This document shows, piece by piece, positions 17,211-25,817 of a DNA stretch of 64,000 nucleotides. Where the stretch lies: assembly GCA_038250835.1 (NCBI GenBank), contig JBBSBY010000001.1, positions 184,020 to 248,019 of the forward strand, given 5' to 3'. The notes beneath the pieces are model-generated. The model was not told the DNA's origin and did not search any database. It saw only the letters and a list, made by a program, of their open reading frames with translations. The translations under genes and the position numbers were made by a program. Position 1 is the stretch's first letter. Each line of letters begins with the position of its first letter. This stretch comes from JBBSBY01 sp038250835 (GTDB lineage: Bacteria > Desulfobacterota > Desulfomonilia > Desulfomonilales > Desulfomonilaceae).

Positions 17211-17267
17211 TCGTATGCTTTTCCCATCTTTTGCGAACAATATAGATGTTGAATATGGAGGTATGAC

Positions 17268-17600
17268 ATGAGTAAAAAATTTATCGTGTGCGCGGCAGGG
17301 ATTCTCGCGGTTCTTCTGCTTGCGTCATTTGCGGACGCTCAAGGCATGTTCGTGGCCACTACCAAGAACATGCGCGGCGCACTGTATCAGGGAGTAGGCC
17401 CGACCCCCGGGCATGCCACTGAAATGGCAATGGTTAAATGCTCTCAAGATTCGTTTGTTCCACCGAGCTGTCGAGTTGTAGCAGTCAGAATGGACTGCCC
17501 GCCGCCAATGTGCGCGCAACCTATGCCCATGCGCAAACCCATTCGTAAAACAGTCGCCGGACATCACGGCGCATATCCTATTGGAAGACCTATGCCCTAA
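17268..17600 (+). CDS. Small secreted protein with Cys-Pro/Met-Pro C-terminus
   Basis: A clean signal peptide (KKFIVCAAGILAVLLLASFADAQ, cleavage after ADA) precedes about 85 mature residues. The middle (KNMRGALYQGVGPTPGHATE) and a pair of cysteines near KCSQDSFVPPSCRVV suggest a small disulfide-stabilised domain; the end has CPPPMCAQPMPMRKPI. I do not recognise the family. It belongs with other short exported Cys/Pro-rich proteins of this region (20000-20596, 25818-26123). The ribosome site GGAGG is well placed before ATG 17268. A strong hairpin follows at 17616-17639. Confidence 0.65.
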   Translation: MSKKFIVCAAGILAVLLLASFADAQGMFVATTKNMRGALYQGVGPTPGHATEMAMVKCSQDSFVPPSCRVVAVRMDCPPPMCAQPMPMRKPIRKTVAGHHGAYPIGRPMP

Positions 17601-17615
17601 GGTATAAGTCCATCT

Positions 17616-17639
17616 ACGTGGGAGCCCAGGCTCCCGCGT
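17616..17639 (+). terminator. Strong GC-rich hairpin after the secreted-protein gene
   Basis: ACGTGGGAGCC, CA, GGCTCCCGCGT form an 11-bp stem with one wobble pair. It is followed by CCATCCTCTTT, without a true T-run, so termination is only probable. Confidence 0.45.
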
Positions 17640-17668
17640 CCATCCTCTTTGCCCCATGATGGCGGGAC

Positions 17669-18283
17669 ATGAGAAAGTTCGTGTATTACTTTATTGCAGT
17701 CGTGACAATTGTCCTGGCGCTTTATGGAACGGTGAAGCTGATTTCCGGAAGTTTGACCAAAGAAGACGGGCAAAGAGCCGCTGAAACAATGAGTCCATTT
17801 ATGACGGGGGTCGCTTCCGTCGCTCAAGAGAAGCTCAGACAGTCATTGGTGGAAATACCGGATGAACAATTGGAGCGTAACAGTGAGTTATATGTCAAAA
17901 AACTTTATCCCCTGATTAAAGGAACCGTCCGCGGCTTGGCGGATAGTATGGAGCATGACCCTAACGCCGCTGAAATGCGAGAGAGCGCTTACCGGGCCGG
18001 CAAACATTTTTCGGAAAACCTGATGCAACCCTTTACACGCGGTGTATTGGAGAATTCCGGACCCATGGTTGATGAACTCGATAAACGATTCGGAGAAATT
18101 CGTAATTTCACTGAAAAAAATAAAGACGCTATCGATATTATTACAGGCGGCCTAAATTTCCTTCAAAAAGCATTGAAAAATGCTCCGGCGCCTCCGCCGC
18201 CGCCGGGTTTTCGCCAACCTTCTCCCAGACCGGATTATTATAAACCGTACGATTATCAAACCAATCCCGACACCTTACGCTAA
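17669..18283 (+). CDS. Membrane-anchored helical protein with proline-rich tail
   Basis: An N-terminal helix (FVYYFIAVVTIVLALYGTV) anchors the protein; the remaining 180 residues should lie in the periplasm. The body is charged and alpha-helical (AETMSPFMTGVASVAQEKLR, ELYVKKLYPLIKGTVRGLAD), and the C-terminus is a proline-rich tail (APAPPPPPGF, PSPRPDYYKPYDY) of the sort that crosses the cell wall or binds partners. No family recognised. It starts at ATG 17669, 30 bp after the hairpin of the previous gene, so it may be read through from it. Confidence 0.6.
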   Translation: MRKFVYYFIAVVTIVLALYGTVKLISGSLTKEDGQRAAETMSPFMTGVASVAQEKLRQSLVEIPDEQLERNSELYVKKLYPLIKGTVRGLADSMEHDPNAAEMRESAYRAGKHFSENLMQPFTRGVLENSGPMVDELDKRFGEIRNFTEKNKDAIDIITGGLNFLQKALKNAPAPPPPPGFRQPSPRPDYYKPYDYQTNPDTLR

Positions 18284-18445
18284 TCGCAATCGCCTGAATG
18301 TACGCGCCAAATTCGATTTATTGGGGCTGTGTCTCTGCGTATACGAGCAGGTGATTTCTTTACAGTTTTTCACGTCTGATGTAGGATGCCCAATTTAGAA
18401 TATTAGGCTCTAACTACTTCATAGTTTCTGAGAGAGGAACCCAGA

Positions 18446-19846
18446 ATGCTTTTTCCGGACAAAGCTCCCGAAGATTACAGCGTTCCAGATAAGTTTGATG
18501 ATGATAATTTGATATGGAATACGTGCTCTCCTCTTCCGTCGAACTTAACCGAATACGGCGCTCACGCGACTGAGAGAAAAACTAGCGGCGCCTATCACGC
18601 CCTGAGTTCAAGAGGGATTCCTCCATTCAATTGCCATAAAATAGCGTTGTTTCAATTGGCGATAATAGCCATCTTACTGTCGCTATTCGCCGGCCCATTG
18701 TGGGCGCTGGACAATGGTTCAATAAAGGTGGGGTTTATTTTGCCTGAATCCGGCAGGTTTGCTAAACAGGCCGAGGCGTTAACGGCAGGATTTGAACTCT
18801 ACCAGAAAATGCATCTTGCAAATAAGCTTAAGCTGGAAATAGTTAAGAAGGATTCCGGCGCGGAAGATGAAAACGCGCCTGCGGCGCTTGCGGAGCTCAT
18901 GAGCAAAGGTGTGCAATTTGTTGTCTGCCCTCCCACCATTAAAGGGACGGAGGATGCGCTTCGAGCTCGCGCGGGTGATAAGGTCGTCAAATTTGTGACC
19001 AATCCTCTCGCCAAACTTGTTGGAGGCGAATTGTGCGGTCAGAATGTTTTTAGATTGTCTCCAAACACTTTTCAGCTATCACAACCATTGGCGCCATGGC
19101 TTATCGAAAATATCGGCGCCAATGTTTTTATTGTAGGCTCCGATACTCCCGAAGCGGCAGAAGTGGGTGATTTTTTTGCGCATGGTTTTGAACGAGCGGG
19201 CGGTCATTTTTCCGACCGGCTCGTTACCACCGGTTCGCATCAACTCAAAGACGCCGTAGCCGCCATAGGGAAATCCCAGGCAAAGATAATTTTTTCCGCA
19301 TTAACGGAGGACGAATTCCGCAACTTTGTAAAAGAAGCCGCAAAGGCCGGGATTAAACAGCCGATATTTGGACCTGATTGGATTGGCGCCGGACATAAGA
19401 ATTCGAATTCCTCAGGCAAACATTGGGGTGAAGTCAGCGTGCTAACGGCTTTGAAGAAAATGCCTGAACTTAATTCGGGATTGAAGCAGAAGATCAAGAA
19501 GAGCCCACTGCTATTAGAATCCGCTGTTGAAGGTTACGAGCTTGCTTCGATAATTGTAAATGCGGAAAAAGAGAAAGTCGATGATAATTCCATAACGCAA
19601 ATTATTAGAACCTCGGAGGTTGTCGGTCCACGAGGCAAAATCATGTTCGATAAGAATCATGAACGAATTTTCGACATGAACATCCAGCGAGTAGCCAAAA
19701 ACGGCTCCATGGATGAACGGAAAGTTGTCGCCGAGCTGGGGCCGTGCGCGTCTCCTGATTTCGGTTGTGGTCGAATAGGTTTCCCCAAACGCTTGGAGCT
19801 GGAGATCAAGGATGATGAGCCTTTCTGGGGTGAGCCGGGCGGATGA
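18446..19846 (+). CDS. Type 1 periplasmic binding protein (Peripla_BP_6-like), membrane-tethered
   Basis: Residues from about 90 form an ABC-type branched-chain amino-acid/amide binding protein (IKVGFILPESGRFAKQAEAL, VVCPPTIKGTEDALRA, KVVKFVTNPLAKLVG, KAGIKQPIFGPDWIGAG). These bind small molecules in the periplasm for transport or sensing. Unusually, a 60-residue hydrophilic N-terminus precedes the hydrophobic segment (IALFQLAIIAILLSLFAGPLWA), implying a type II membrane anchor or a misjudged start; no later start with a better ribosome site is obvious. No permease or ATPase genes are adjacent. Confidence 0.75.
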   Translation: MLFPDKAPEDYSVPDKFDDDNLIWNTCSPLPSNLTEYGAHATERKTSGAYHALSSRGIPPFNCHKIALFQLAIIAILLSLFAGPLWALDNGSIKVGFILPESGRFAKQAEALTAGFELYQKMHLANKLKLEIVKKDSGAEDENAPAALAELMSKGVQFVVCPPTIKGTEDALRARAGDKVVKFVTNPLAKLVGGELCGQNVFRLSPNTFQLSQPLAPWLIENIGANVFIVGSDTPEAAEVGDFFAHGFERAGGHFSDRLVTTGSHQLKDAVAAIGKSQAKIIFSALTEDEFRNFVKEAAKAGIKQPIFGPDWIGAGHKNSNSSGKHWGEVSVLTALKKMPELNSGLKQKIKKSPLLLESAVEGYELASIIVNAEKEKVDDNSITQIIRTSEVVGPRGKIMFDKNHERIFDMNIQRVAKNGSMDERKVVAELGPCASPDFGCGRIGFPKRLELEIKDDEPFWGEPGG

Positions 19847-19999
19847 GCACGGTTTTCTTTGACAAGATCGGCATTTTTTGCTAATTTTGTCGCAAATCAT
19901 TTTAGATAGTGAGAATGTTTTTTACTTTCCGCCGAATTGAGGCGCCGAATACATAGCTTCAAGACATCGGCATTTACAGGAATTGCAAGGAGGATATAT

Positions 20000-20596
20000 A
20001 TGGATAAGAGAGTTTTTGTCGTTTTGACGACATTGATCTTCACGATGGCCATAAGTATTGGAGTTTGGGCGGGTGGTCCTGTGTGTCCGCCGCGTGGATG
20101 TCCCCCACAGCCTTGCGCCCCCGTGATGTGCGCGCCGCAACCATGTATGCCTCCCTCTTGCGCCCCTGCTCCTTGTGGACCAATTTGCCCGCCGCCTCCG
20201 TGCGGCCCTCAGACCTGTACCTCTCAGTGCGAGGAAAATCCTCTGGCACAGATTTTCAAAGGCGCATGTAGATTGGTGGTTGGCGTAGTAGCTCTACCTT
20301 TTAAGATTGTTGACGGTATCTTTGGTGGTTTCGATTGCCCGCCAAGCCGTCGCTACGCAAGCTGCGCGCCGGCGCGGATGTGCGCGCCTCCACCTCCACC
20401 GTGTATGCCGGCCATGTGCCCTCCGGTTTATTGTCCACCCATGGGATGCGGCATTGGCGCTCCGAGACCTGCGCCCGTGGGATTTGGATTCGGTGGTCCC
20501 AGGGTTAAAAAGTTTTCGCCATTCGGCAAAAAAGAATCCGCCGCAACTTCTCTGATCGCAGCTCCGACGGACGGATTCTTTGGAACATACTGGTAG
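20000..20596 (+). CDS. Secreted cysteine/proline-rich repeat protein
   Basis: A signal peptide (RVFVVLTTLIFTMAISIGVWA) precedes a mature chain with about two dozen cysteines, most in CPP, CAP and CMPP contexts at irregular spacing. A central hydrophobic segment without cysteines (GACRLVVGVVALPFKIVDGI) divides two Cys/Pro blocks. The residues suggest an extracellular disulfide-linked or metal-binding coat protein; no family is recognised. ATG 20000 is chosen for its perfect AAGGAGG; an open frame extends upstream to 19937 without one. A good terminator follows at 20693. Confidence 0.7.
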   Translation: MDKRVFVVLTTLIFTMAISIGVWAGGPVCPPRGCPPQPCAPVMCAPQPCMPPSCAPAPCGPICPPPPCGPQTCTSQCEENPLAQIFKGACRLVVGVVALPFKIVDGIFGGFDCPPSRRYASCAPARMCAPPPPPCMPAMCPPVYCPPMGCGIGAPRPAPVGFGFGGPRVKKFSPFGKKESAATSLIAAPTDGFFGTYW

Positions 20597-20692
20597 AAGC
20601 CATTATCGGCGCAATTCGGTTATAGCCGCAATGTGATTAATTCAATTGCTTGACACAACCATCGAAAGCCATTGATGCTTGGTTATGAACAG

Positions 20693-20717
20693 AGACCCGG
20701 ATTTCCGGGTCTTTTTA
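20693..20717 (+). terminator. Intrinsic terminator
   Basis: AGACCCGG, ATTT, CCGGGTCT is a perfect 8-bp stem followed by TTTTAG. It lies 100 bp after the Cys/Pro-rich gene on the plus strand. Confidence 0.8.
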
Positions 20718-20756
20718 GTTTTCACCGGCTGGAGGTTTTATCGGCATGAGGAAATT

Positions 20757-21545
20757 TTAGGTCCATCTCTTTATCCGGAAAATCTTTTCCTTGGCGCTGT
20801 TGATCAGTTTCATTCGCTCCTCATCGCCATTTTCAGTATCAGGATGATATTTCCTTGCGAGTTTTTTCCAGGCTTGAAGAACTTCGTCCCTAGTGGCGTC
20901 GGTGTTTACCTCAAGGACAATGAAGTATTTCTTAACGGCTACTTCGAAGGGATTAAAAGAGGATCGTCTGTGCCGTTCCCACATATCGTCGGGAATCCAT
21001 TCTTCAAAGACCCTCCTTTTCATGCTCTCTTTCCATTTTAGAACGGCAAGGGATGATCTCAAAATAGCGGTTAAGCGTCTCTTCTTGATGAACTCTTTTC
21101 TTGTAATCGGGATGATGTGATTTAAATCAAACAGCAGCACTTCAACTTCTGAAATCGTCAACTGACTTATGAAAAACGGGGTGGGTTCCTGAACTCCCGC
21201 CGCGTACGCCAACTCGCGCTGAAAAGCCGTCATTTCGGGAGTTTCATAATCCGAATGTTCGTAGCATCTGTTATCCGCGAATGCCGGACGCTCGGAACAC
21301 TGACAATAGCAGCCGTAACGGCCGCCACGCCAAACAACCCCCATACAGAGGCTTGGATTCGTTTCAACAATCCACAACCGATGATCGTTGTCATGTACAA
21401 TTTGAATTCCGTCCATTTCGCGTTCTATAAGTCTGAGGGCTCGATTGAGACGGAATTTACTCAACCCGAAGGATTCGCACAGATCAGTTTTGCAGGATCC
21501 GGGATTTTGCTTCAGAACCTCCAGCACTCTCCAATGTGTGTCCAT
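20757..21545 (-). CDS. Protein with N-terminal helix-turn-helix and C-terminal J domain
   Basis: The 262-residue protein begins with a winged-helix-like segment (WRVLEVLKQNPGSCKTDLCE, then SFGLSKFRLNRALRLIEREM), has a middle cysteine-containing part (RYGCYCQCSERPAFADNRCY), and ends with a J domain: KYFIVLEVNTDATRDEVLQA, WKKLARKYHPDTENG with the essential HPD, and MKLINSAKEKI. J domains stimulate DnaK ATPase, so this may couple an Hsp70 to a DNA-bound regulator; this is inference. The architecture is uncommon since the J domain is at the C-terminus. No dnaK or grpE is near. It faces convergent to the Cys/Pro gene. Confidence 0.75.
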   Translation of the reverse strand: MDTHWRVLEVLKQNPGSCKTDLCESFGLSKFRLNRALRLIEREMDGIQIVHDNDHRLWIVETNPSLCMGVVWRGGRYGCYCQCSERPAFADNRCYEHSDYETPEMTAFQRELAYAAGVQEPTPFFISQLTISEVEVLLFDLNHIIPITRKEFIKKRRLTAILRSSLAVLKWKESMKRRVFEEWIPDDMWERHRRSSFNPFEVAVKKYFIVLEVNTDATRDEVLQAWKKLARKYHPDTENGDEERMKLINSAKEKIFRIKRWT

Positions 21546-21675
21546 AGCTCACCTGCCGCTTAGCAAAGGACGCCGAAGAGGTAGGTTATTTTCGAATTCG
21601 CATTGCGTTTTGCAAATGTCGACTTTGAATTTAAAAAGCAAGGTTAAGCTCCTGGTTTTCTGAAATATACTGAGG

Positions 21676-21726
21676 AAAGAGGTTTAACCTCTTTGATTTA
21701 AGTTCACGAGTGGAAATGTGTTCCAC
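21676..21726. promoter_or_regulatory. Two adjacent palindromes upstream of the HTH/J-domain gene
   Basis: A 19-bp perfect palindrome (AAAGAGGTT, T, AACCTCTTT) at 21676-21694 and a hairpin GTGGAA/TTCCAC at 21710-21726, 130-180 bp upstream of the minus-strand start at 21545. Candidate operators or a bidirectional terminator. Confidence 0.4.
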
Positions 21727-21843
21727 CTCTCACACATTCGCCGTCGTATTGTCCATGTTTCTCTTGTAATATTTGCATTTACATTACAAAATCAAATGGC
21801 TCTGTTTCGTTATGACAAATCGTTGATATTCGTCCGCTGTAAC

Positions 21844-21871
21844 GAAAAATGCCCCGGGCATTGCCCAGGGC
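21844..21871 (-). terminator. Intrinsic terminator of the outer-membrane protein gene
   Basis: Read on the minus strand: GCCCTGGGCA, loop, TGCCCGGGGC with one mismatch, then ATTTTTCG. It lies 90 bp beyond the stop at 21962. Confidence 0.7.
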
Positions 21872-21961
21872 TACTTAAACGCTATTGTAACAAATTGTAA
21901 GGCGGATTAGATGCAGTACAGCTTATTGATTGCAAACACTGCTTCTTCTGTGAACCCTGTT

Positions 21962-22966
21962 TCAGAAAATGACTCCCATTTGCACGTATCCGCCTTCCAT
22001 AACGGTGTCAATTAGTTTTGCGTCGCTGTATTTCTTGTTAAGCGAAGCATACCGATAGCCGCCGCTAAGGTATCCCCAACGTCCATTATTCATTGGAACG
22101 CTGAATTTCAGGCCTGTGCTGATGTCCGAGCCGACGGCGTCATCGAGAAACGATACGCCGGCTTTGCACTCAAGAGAAAGCGTGTTCAGGCGGGGCGTAG
22201 TCTTCAGGCACTTTTCAATTTCCACACCCACCATGGCCATGTTCATGTCATTATTCATCGTGTCCCCGCAACAGCCAGTCCGAATAACGCTGATCTTATC
22301 ATCTACCCTGACGTAATCCCCAAACACGCTTATTCGACTATTGTATGATCGTACGGGATCATAGATTAAACCGACTCTTTGGTAGAGTCTTTCCCATTTT
22401 GAACGATTGTTGTTACCCCATCCGCCCCAGGTATTAAGATTGGTTCCAAAGGCAAAGCTGGTGTTTCCGGGAGTTCCATCTTGAACTATGGGCATAATCG
22501 AATACCGGACCGCCCAGCTTGGTTGAAATCTATAGCTGATGGAATATGTTCCTATGACTTGATGCTCAGGGAGTCCCAGGGCGTCATTCATATCAACATC
22601 GGGAGATGTGTTGTACCCCCAACCACCCCAGCCATACGCGCCGGTGTAATATCTCAGTTTTCCTTTGGTCCTGGCAAACATTGCTTGAGCGTTCATTTGC
22701 CAGCCTCTCTGCCCGGCCATCGGCAAGATGCAGTCGACTGGAATCGCTTTTACCGTCCATTCAGTTACGGTTGGTTTGCATTTGACTATTCGTTTAGGTT
22801 TGACTTTGGAAATTACCTGTTTTTGAACCATAGCAGGCGCTGCTTGATCTTCGAGTTTTTCTGCAAAAGCAGCAGGTTTGAACTCCCAGGCCGAAGCGTA
22901 TCCGGCAAACAGCAAACTGCCAACCATTAGACATACCAGTAGCATAGCACGTTTTAGTCTCAACAT
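21962..22966 (-). CDS. Putative outer-membrane beta-barrel protein
   Basis: A signal peptide (RLKRAMLLVCLMVGSLLFAG, cleavage after YASA) leads into a chain with a Lys-rich linker (QKQVISKVKPKRIVKCKPTV) and then alternating amphipathic strands rich in Tyr, Trp and Gly (YYTGAYGWGGWGYNTSPDVD, TYSISYRFQPSWAVRYSIMP) that end in a terminal Phe (YVQMGVIF), the usual C-terminal signature for outer-membrane insertion. The family is not recognised. ATG 22966 is preceded by GGAGGGAGGGT; a longer reading to 22984 would place the start inside the ribosome site region. Confidence 0.7.
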   Translation of the reverse strand: MLRLKRAMLLVCLMVGSLLFAGYASAWEFKPAAFAEKLEDQAAPAMVQKQVISKVKPKRIVKCKPTVTEWTVKAIPVDCILPMAGQRGWQMNAQAMFARTKGKLRYYTGAYGWGGWGYNTSPDVDMNDALGLPEHQVIGTYSISYRFQPSWAVRYSIMPIVQDGTPGNTSFAFGTNLNTWGGWGNNNRSKWERLYQRVGLIYDPVRSYNSRISVFGDYVRVDDKISVIRTGCCGDTMNNDMNMAMVGVEIEKCLKTTPRLNTLSLECKAGVSFLDDAVGSDISTGLKFSVPMNNGRWGYLSGGYRYASLNKKYSDAKLIDTVMEGGYVQMGVIF

Positions 22967-23467
22967 ACCCTCCCTCCGGGTCATCGATCTATTGGGGGGA
23001 GATTACCGTGGACTTTTTTAAAGTCAACTGTTTTCTTTATGTTTCACGGACTTTAAGTCGAATTACTAGAAAACATATTAAATAACATTCAAGTAGTTTT
23101 TTAGATATTGAATTATTTCTTCTGCGTATTCTACTGCAACTTCTAGTTATTTTGGTTATTTATCGACCCAATAAACGTAGACGCGCTACGAACTCGGCGC
23201 GGCGCGCTCCTCCGTATTTCTACGGTATTGTTTTGTTCAACAAAATAGAGGTTATTGATTAATTATTTGAAGCAAAAGGCAAAGCTGACCCAGCATTTTA
23301 CCTTGACACGCAGATATATCATCTCGCTAATTAGTTTATGTTATAAGATAAATATCTACTACTGCTGAGTCCATCTTGATATTTTTTTTAAAAAAGGCGA
23401 CAAGCTAATCTGCGCCATCGCTTATTGTTTACAGCTCAAAACATTAATTTGATTACTTATTCTTAAC
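22967..23467. other. AT-rich intergenic region
   Basis: No gene seen. It holds a CCGTA/TACGG hairpin at 23212-23225 and a 15-bp palindrome (TTTTGTT, C, AACAAAA) at 23231-23245, of unknown role, between two minus-strand genes. Confidence 0.4.
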
Positions 23468-24385
23468 TCAACACCCTTGCGCCTCACGCAGAAAATCTGT
23501 CATTCGACCTAGAATACAACTCAATGCTGATTCGATTGGCCGGGCATTGCTCCTCAGATCAAGAATCAAGGATCGATTTTTGTCGGTCCAGGGCGCCCAT
23601 TGCGTTGGGTCCGTAGACACAAAGAATATTATGGTCGGAATTCCTGAATACGCCGCAAAATGGCTGATGCCGCTATCATTGCCTATATACAAAGCTGAAT
23701 CCGATAAATTGGTTTGCAATTCATGCAAAGACATATTTTGAATTACTCGAACATTGCGAATATTCATGAACGTCCGCCATTCGCTTTTTTCCAGGAGGAA
23801 ACCATCCGCCTCGCCTAGAGTAATTGCAAGGTCATAGTCCGAGAACAATGGACTCTGCAAAAGCGCCGTCAATATATTCAAATCCACACATTTACACGGC
23901 CCTCCACTTCCGGGATGTATCCAAATTCGACGGGCAATCTTCCGGGGGCGCTCTGGGATCGAATCCGAGGGATCAGGCGTAGCCAATCCAAAGCCTCTGT
24001 GCAACCATTCTACCAAATGAATGCCCGGCGGCGGCGCAGGGTCCAAAGTCATCACATCATCTATTCCGGCCCGCCGCAGATTTCGGATCACTCTCCTGGG
24101 GTCTTTCAATATTACATATGCTCGCTTGAACTGCATGTCCAAAGATCGATTCCCGCCCGCGAATAACCAGAGTCCTGACATACCGTCCACGTCCTGAAAC
24201 TGAGCCCACTTTGGAACTAGTCCGCTGTAAGCTCTTGATCCCATGAATACTATTTGGGAATTTGCGTGTTTGACTCGCAATGACGTCAACAGGGGTAACG
24301 TCAAAATTGTGTCCCCAAGAGCCCCGGGTCTGATGATAAGTGTTCTATCCGGAGGTGATTCTGGAAGAGGAGAAGAATCCGTCAT
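23468..24385 (-). CDS. Glycosyltransferase family 9 (heptosyltransferase-like)
   Basis: The 305-residue protein has the GT9 plan: the N-terminal LIIRPGALGDTILTLPLLTS motif, WIHPGSGGPCKC at the start of the C-terminal Rossmann domain, and the nucleotide-sugar binding YIGNDSGISHFAAYSGIPTI. GT9 enzymes add ADP-heptose to lipopolysaccharide inner core. It should work at the inner face of the cytoplasmic membrane. The acceptor is unknown. Its start lies 8 bp after the stop of a small membrane-protein gene on the same strand, so the two form an operon. Confidence 0.85.
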   Translation of the reverse strand: MTDSSPLPESPPDRTLIIRPGALGDTILTLPLLTSLRVKHANSQIVFMGSRAYSGLVPKWAQFQDVDGMSGLWLFAGGNRSLDMQFKRAYVILKDPRRVIRNLRRAGIDDVMTLDPAPPPGIHLVEWLHRGFGLATPDPSDSIPERPRKIARRIWIHPGSGGPCKCVDLNILTALLQSPLFSDYDLAITLGEADGFLLEKSEWRTFMNIRNVRVIQNMSLHELQTNLSDSALYIGNDSGISHFAAYSGIPTIIFFVSTDPTQWAPWTDKNRSLILDLRSNARPIESALSCILGRMTDFLREAQGC

Positions 24386-24393
24386 GCGGTAGA

Positions 24394-24696
24394 CTACGCG
24401 TTACCCTGCGAAATCCTGCGCCGATACAGATACTTGGCCAAACCGTTTATCGATAGTAGGAAGGCTACTATGGCGGCAAAAAGATAAAGCGATCTGCCGG
24501 AAGGCGTGTAAGGTAAAATGACGTAGTTGTACCCGATCGTAATTAAAATACAAAACGGCACGAATACAATGCCGAAAGCTAGAATTTTATCCCTAAATTG
24601 AGAGGTAATCTCTGGAGGATCATCCGGCGCATGAGTGAGCATTGTTTCAGGAGCAATGGGTTCGTGCGGTCTTTTATCCGGAAATAGACGAGACAT
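24394..24696 (-). CDS. Small membrane protein with two transmembrane helices
   Basis: The 100-residue protein has a 35-residue polar N-terminus and two helices (ILAFGIVFVPFCILITIGYN and SLYLFAAIVAFLLSINGLAK) with a basic tail (YRRRISQ), placing both ends in the cytoplasm by the positive-inside rule. No family recognised. It is the first gene of a two-gene unit with the GT9 gene, 8 bp apart, so a link to envelope glycan synthesis is plausible. ATG 24696 has AAAGGAAC upstream. Confidence 0.6.
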   Translation of the reverse strand: MSRLFPDKRPHEPIAPETMLTHAPDDPPEITSQFRDKILAFGIVFVPFCILITIGYNYVILPYTPSGRSLYLFAAIVAFLLSINGLAKYLYRRRISQGNA

Positions 24697-24897
24697 TTTT
24701 TGTTCCTTTTATGGCTCTAAGAAGCGTATTATAGTGATTTCGAAGCTCTTGGTCAATACGACGGGAAAATGAATACTATTCCCGGATCACCGTCGGCTTT
24801 TCCATTAGCGCCGAGATGGGGACAATTCCGAAGTAGTCCCGAGACAACTTGCATCAAAAAGCCTACTATTAACTTTAAAATACCTTAAAGACTTTAG

Positions 24898-24926
24898 TTG
24901 AATTTCTACTATAACTATTATACAAT
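24898..24926 (+). promoter_or_regulatory. Sigma-70-type promoter
   Basis: TTGAAT at 24898-24903 and TACAAT at 24921-24926, spaced 17 bp. The start of transcription would be near 24933, 33 bp before the ATG of the barrel gene. Confidence 0.6.
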
Positions 24927-24965
24927 ACTATTGGTATCAACTATACATACTTAGAGTAGGTTGCA

Positions 24966-25802
24966 ATGTTTAGCCCAGGTCGGCAATCTTACCACCAAAG
25001 TTTAGCTTTATCGGTTATCTGCTTGGGCCTTTCTTTCCTTGCTACGGGGACGGCCCACGCCCAGGAGGCGAGCTTGTGGAGTTCATTTTACCCCTACGTG
25101 GCGATGCCTTATGTGCAAGGTGAAATTAAGGCGATGCCGACCGCGAGCTACATATCCAAAGATTCCAATCGAAATATTCTCAATATGACCAGTGAGAATT
25201 ATTTCATTGACTTAATGGCACGTTTTCAGATGAATCGCCTCTCTTTACGCATGATTTATGAGCCGCGGGATTTCGTGGGCTTTCGGGGCGGCGGTGAAGC
25301 ACGGTTTTCTTATGTAAATCTTAGAGTAGGCTCTGATTTCGATCTTATACAATCGAATAGATCCAGGTTGGGAATCAACTTTGACTACTCGCTTATGAAA
25401 CCTGAATTTTTTGTTAGTCCATTATTTAACTCGAAGTCAGTCCCGCCGATTTATGCACATCCACAGGCTAATAATATAGGCGTTCATTTTTCCGGAAATC
25501 CGGCGGCCACCTTAGGCATACATTTGGTGTATAATCCTGTGACAAGTATTTACGGAGTTTCCGGCATTATAGAATCCAAGGCAAGGTGGCCTTTGACCTC
25601 CACGGAAGTGACCGAATGGGACGTCAGCGCAGGACTAAAGACGGCGGAGACGGTGCTGGGAAGCTGGGCCCTCAAGTTTGGCTTTAGAAACACAAACATT
25701 TTTTTCAAGGATAAGTTCCGTGGTCAGAATACGATACGTCGGGACTTATCTTTTGATACAAGCATAAACGGTTGGTTCGGTGAATTGACGTATTTGTATT
25801 GA
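24966..25802 (+). CDS. Putative outer-membrane beta-barrel protein
   Basis: Residues 1 to about 32 are a signal peptide (LALSVICLGLSFLATGTAHA, then QEASL). The mature chain alternates polar and hydrophobic residues typical of barrel strands (RFSYVNLRVGSDFDLIQSNR, RLGINFDYSLMKPEFFVSP, WALKFGFRNTNIFF) and ends in an aromatic residue (ELTYLY). No named family. It has its own promoter at 24898. The next gene begins 15 bp after its stop, so a small secreted proline-rich protein is likely made with it. Confidence 0.65.
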   Translation: MFSPGRQSYHQSLALSVICLGLSFLATGTAHAQEASLWSSFYPYVAMPYVQGEIKAMPTASYISKDSNRNILNMTSENYFIDLMARFQMNRLSLRMIYEPRDFVGFRGGGEARFSYVNLRVGSDFDLIQSNRSRLGINFDYSLMKPEFFVSPLFNSKSVPPIYAHPQANNIGVHFSGNPAATLGIHLVYNPVTSIYGVSGIIESKARWPLTSTEVTEWDVSAGLKTAETVLGSWALKFGFRNTNIFFKDKFRGQNTIRRDLSFDTSINGWFGELTYLY

Positions 25803-25817
25803 TTGGGAATGGTTAAC

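Noticed and set aside
23304..23332. TTGACA with a -10-like GCTAAT, plus strand
   Set aside because: It would drive the plus strand where only minus-strand genes lie; the -10 is poor.
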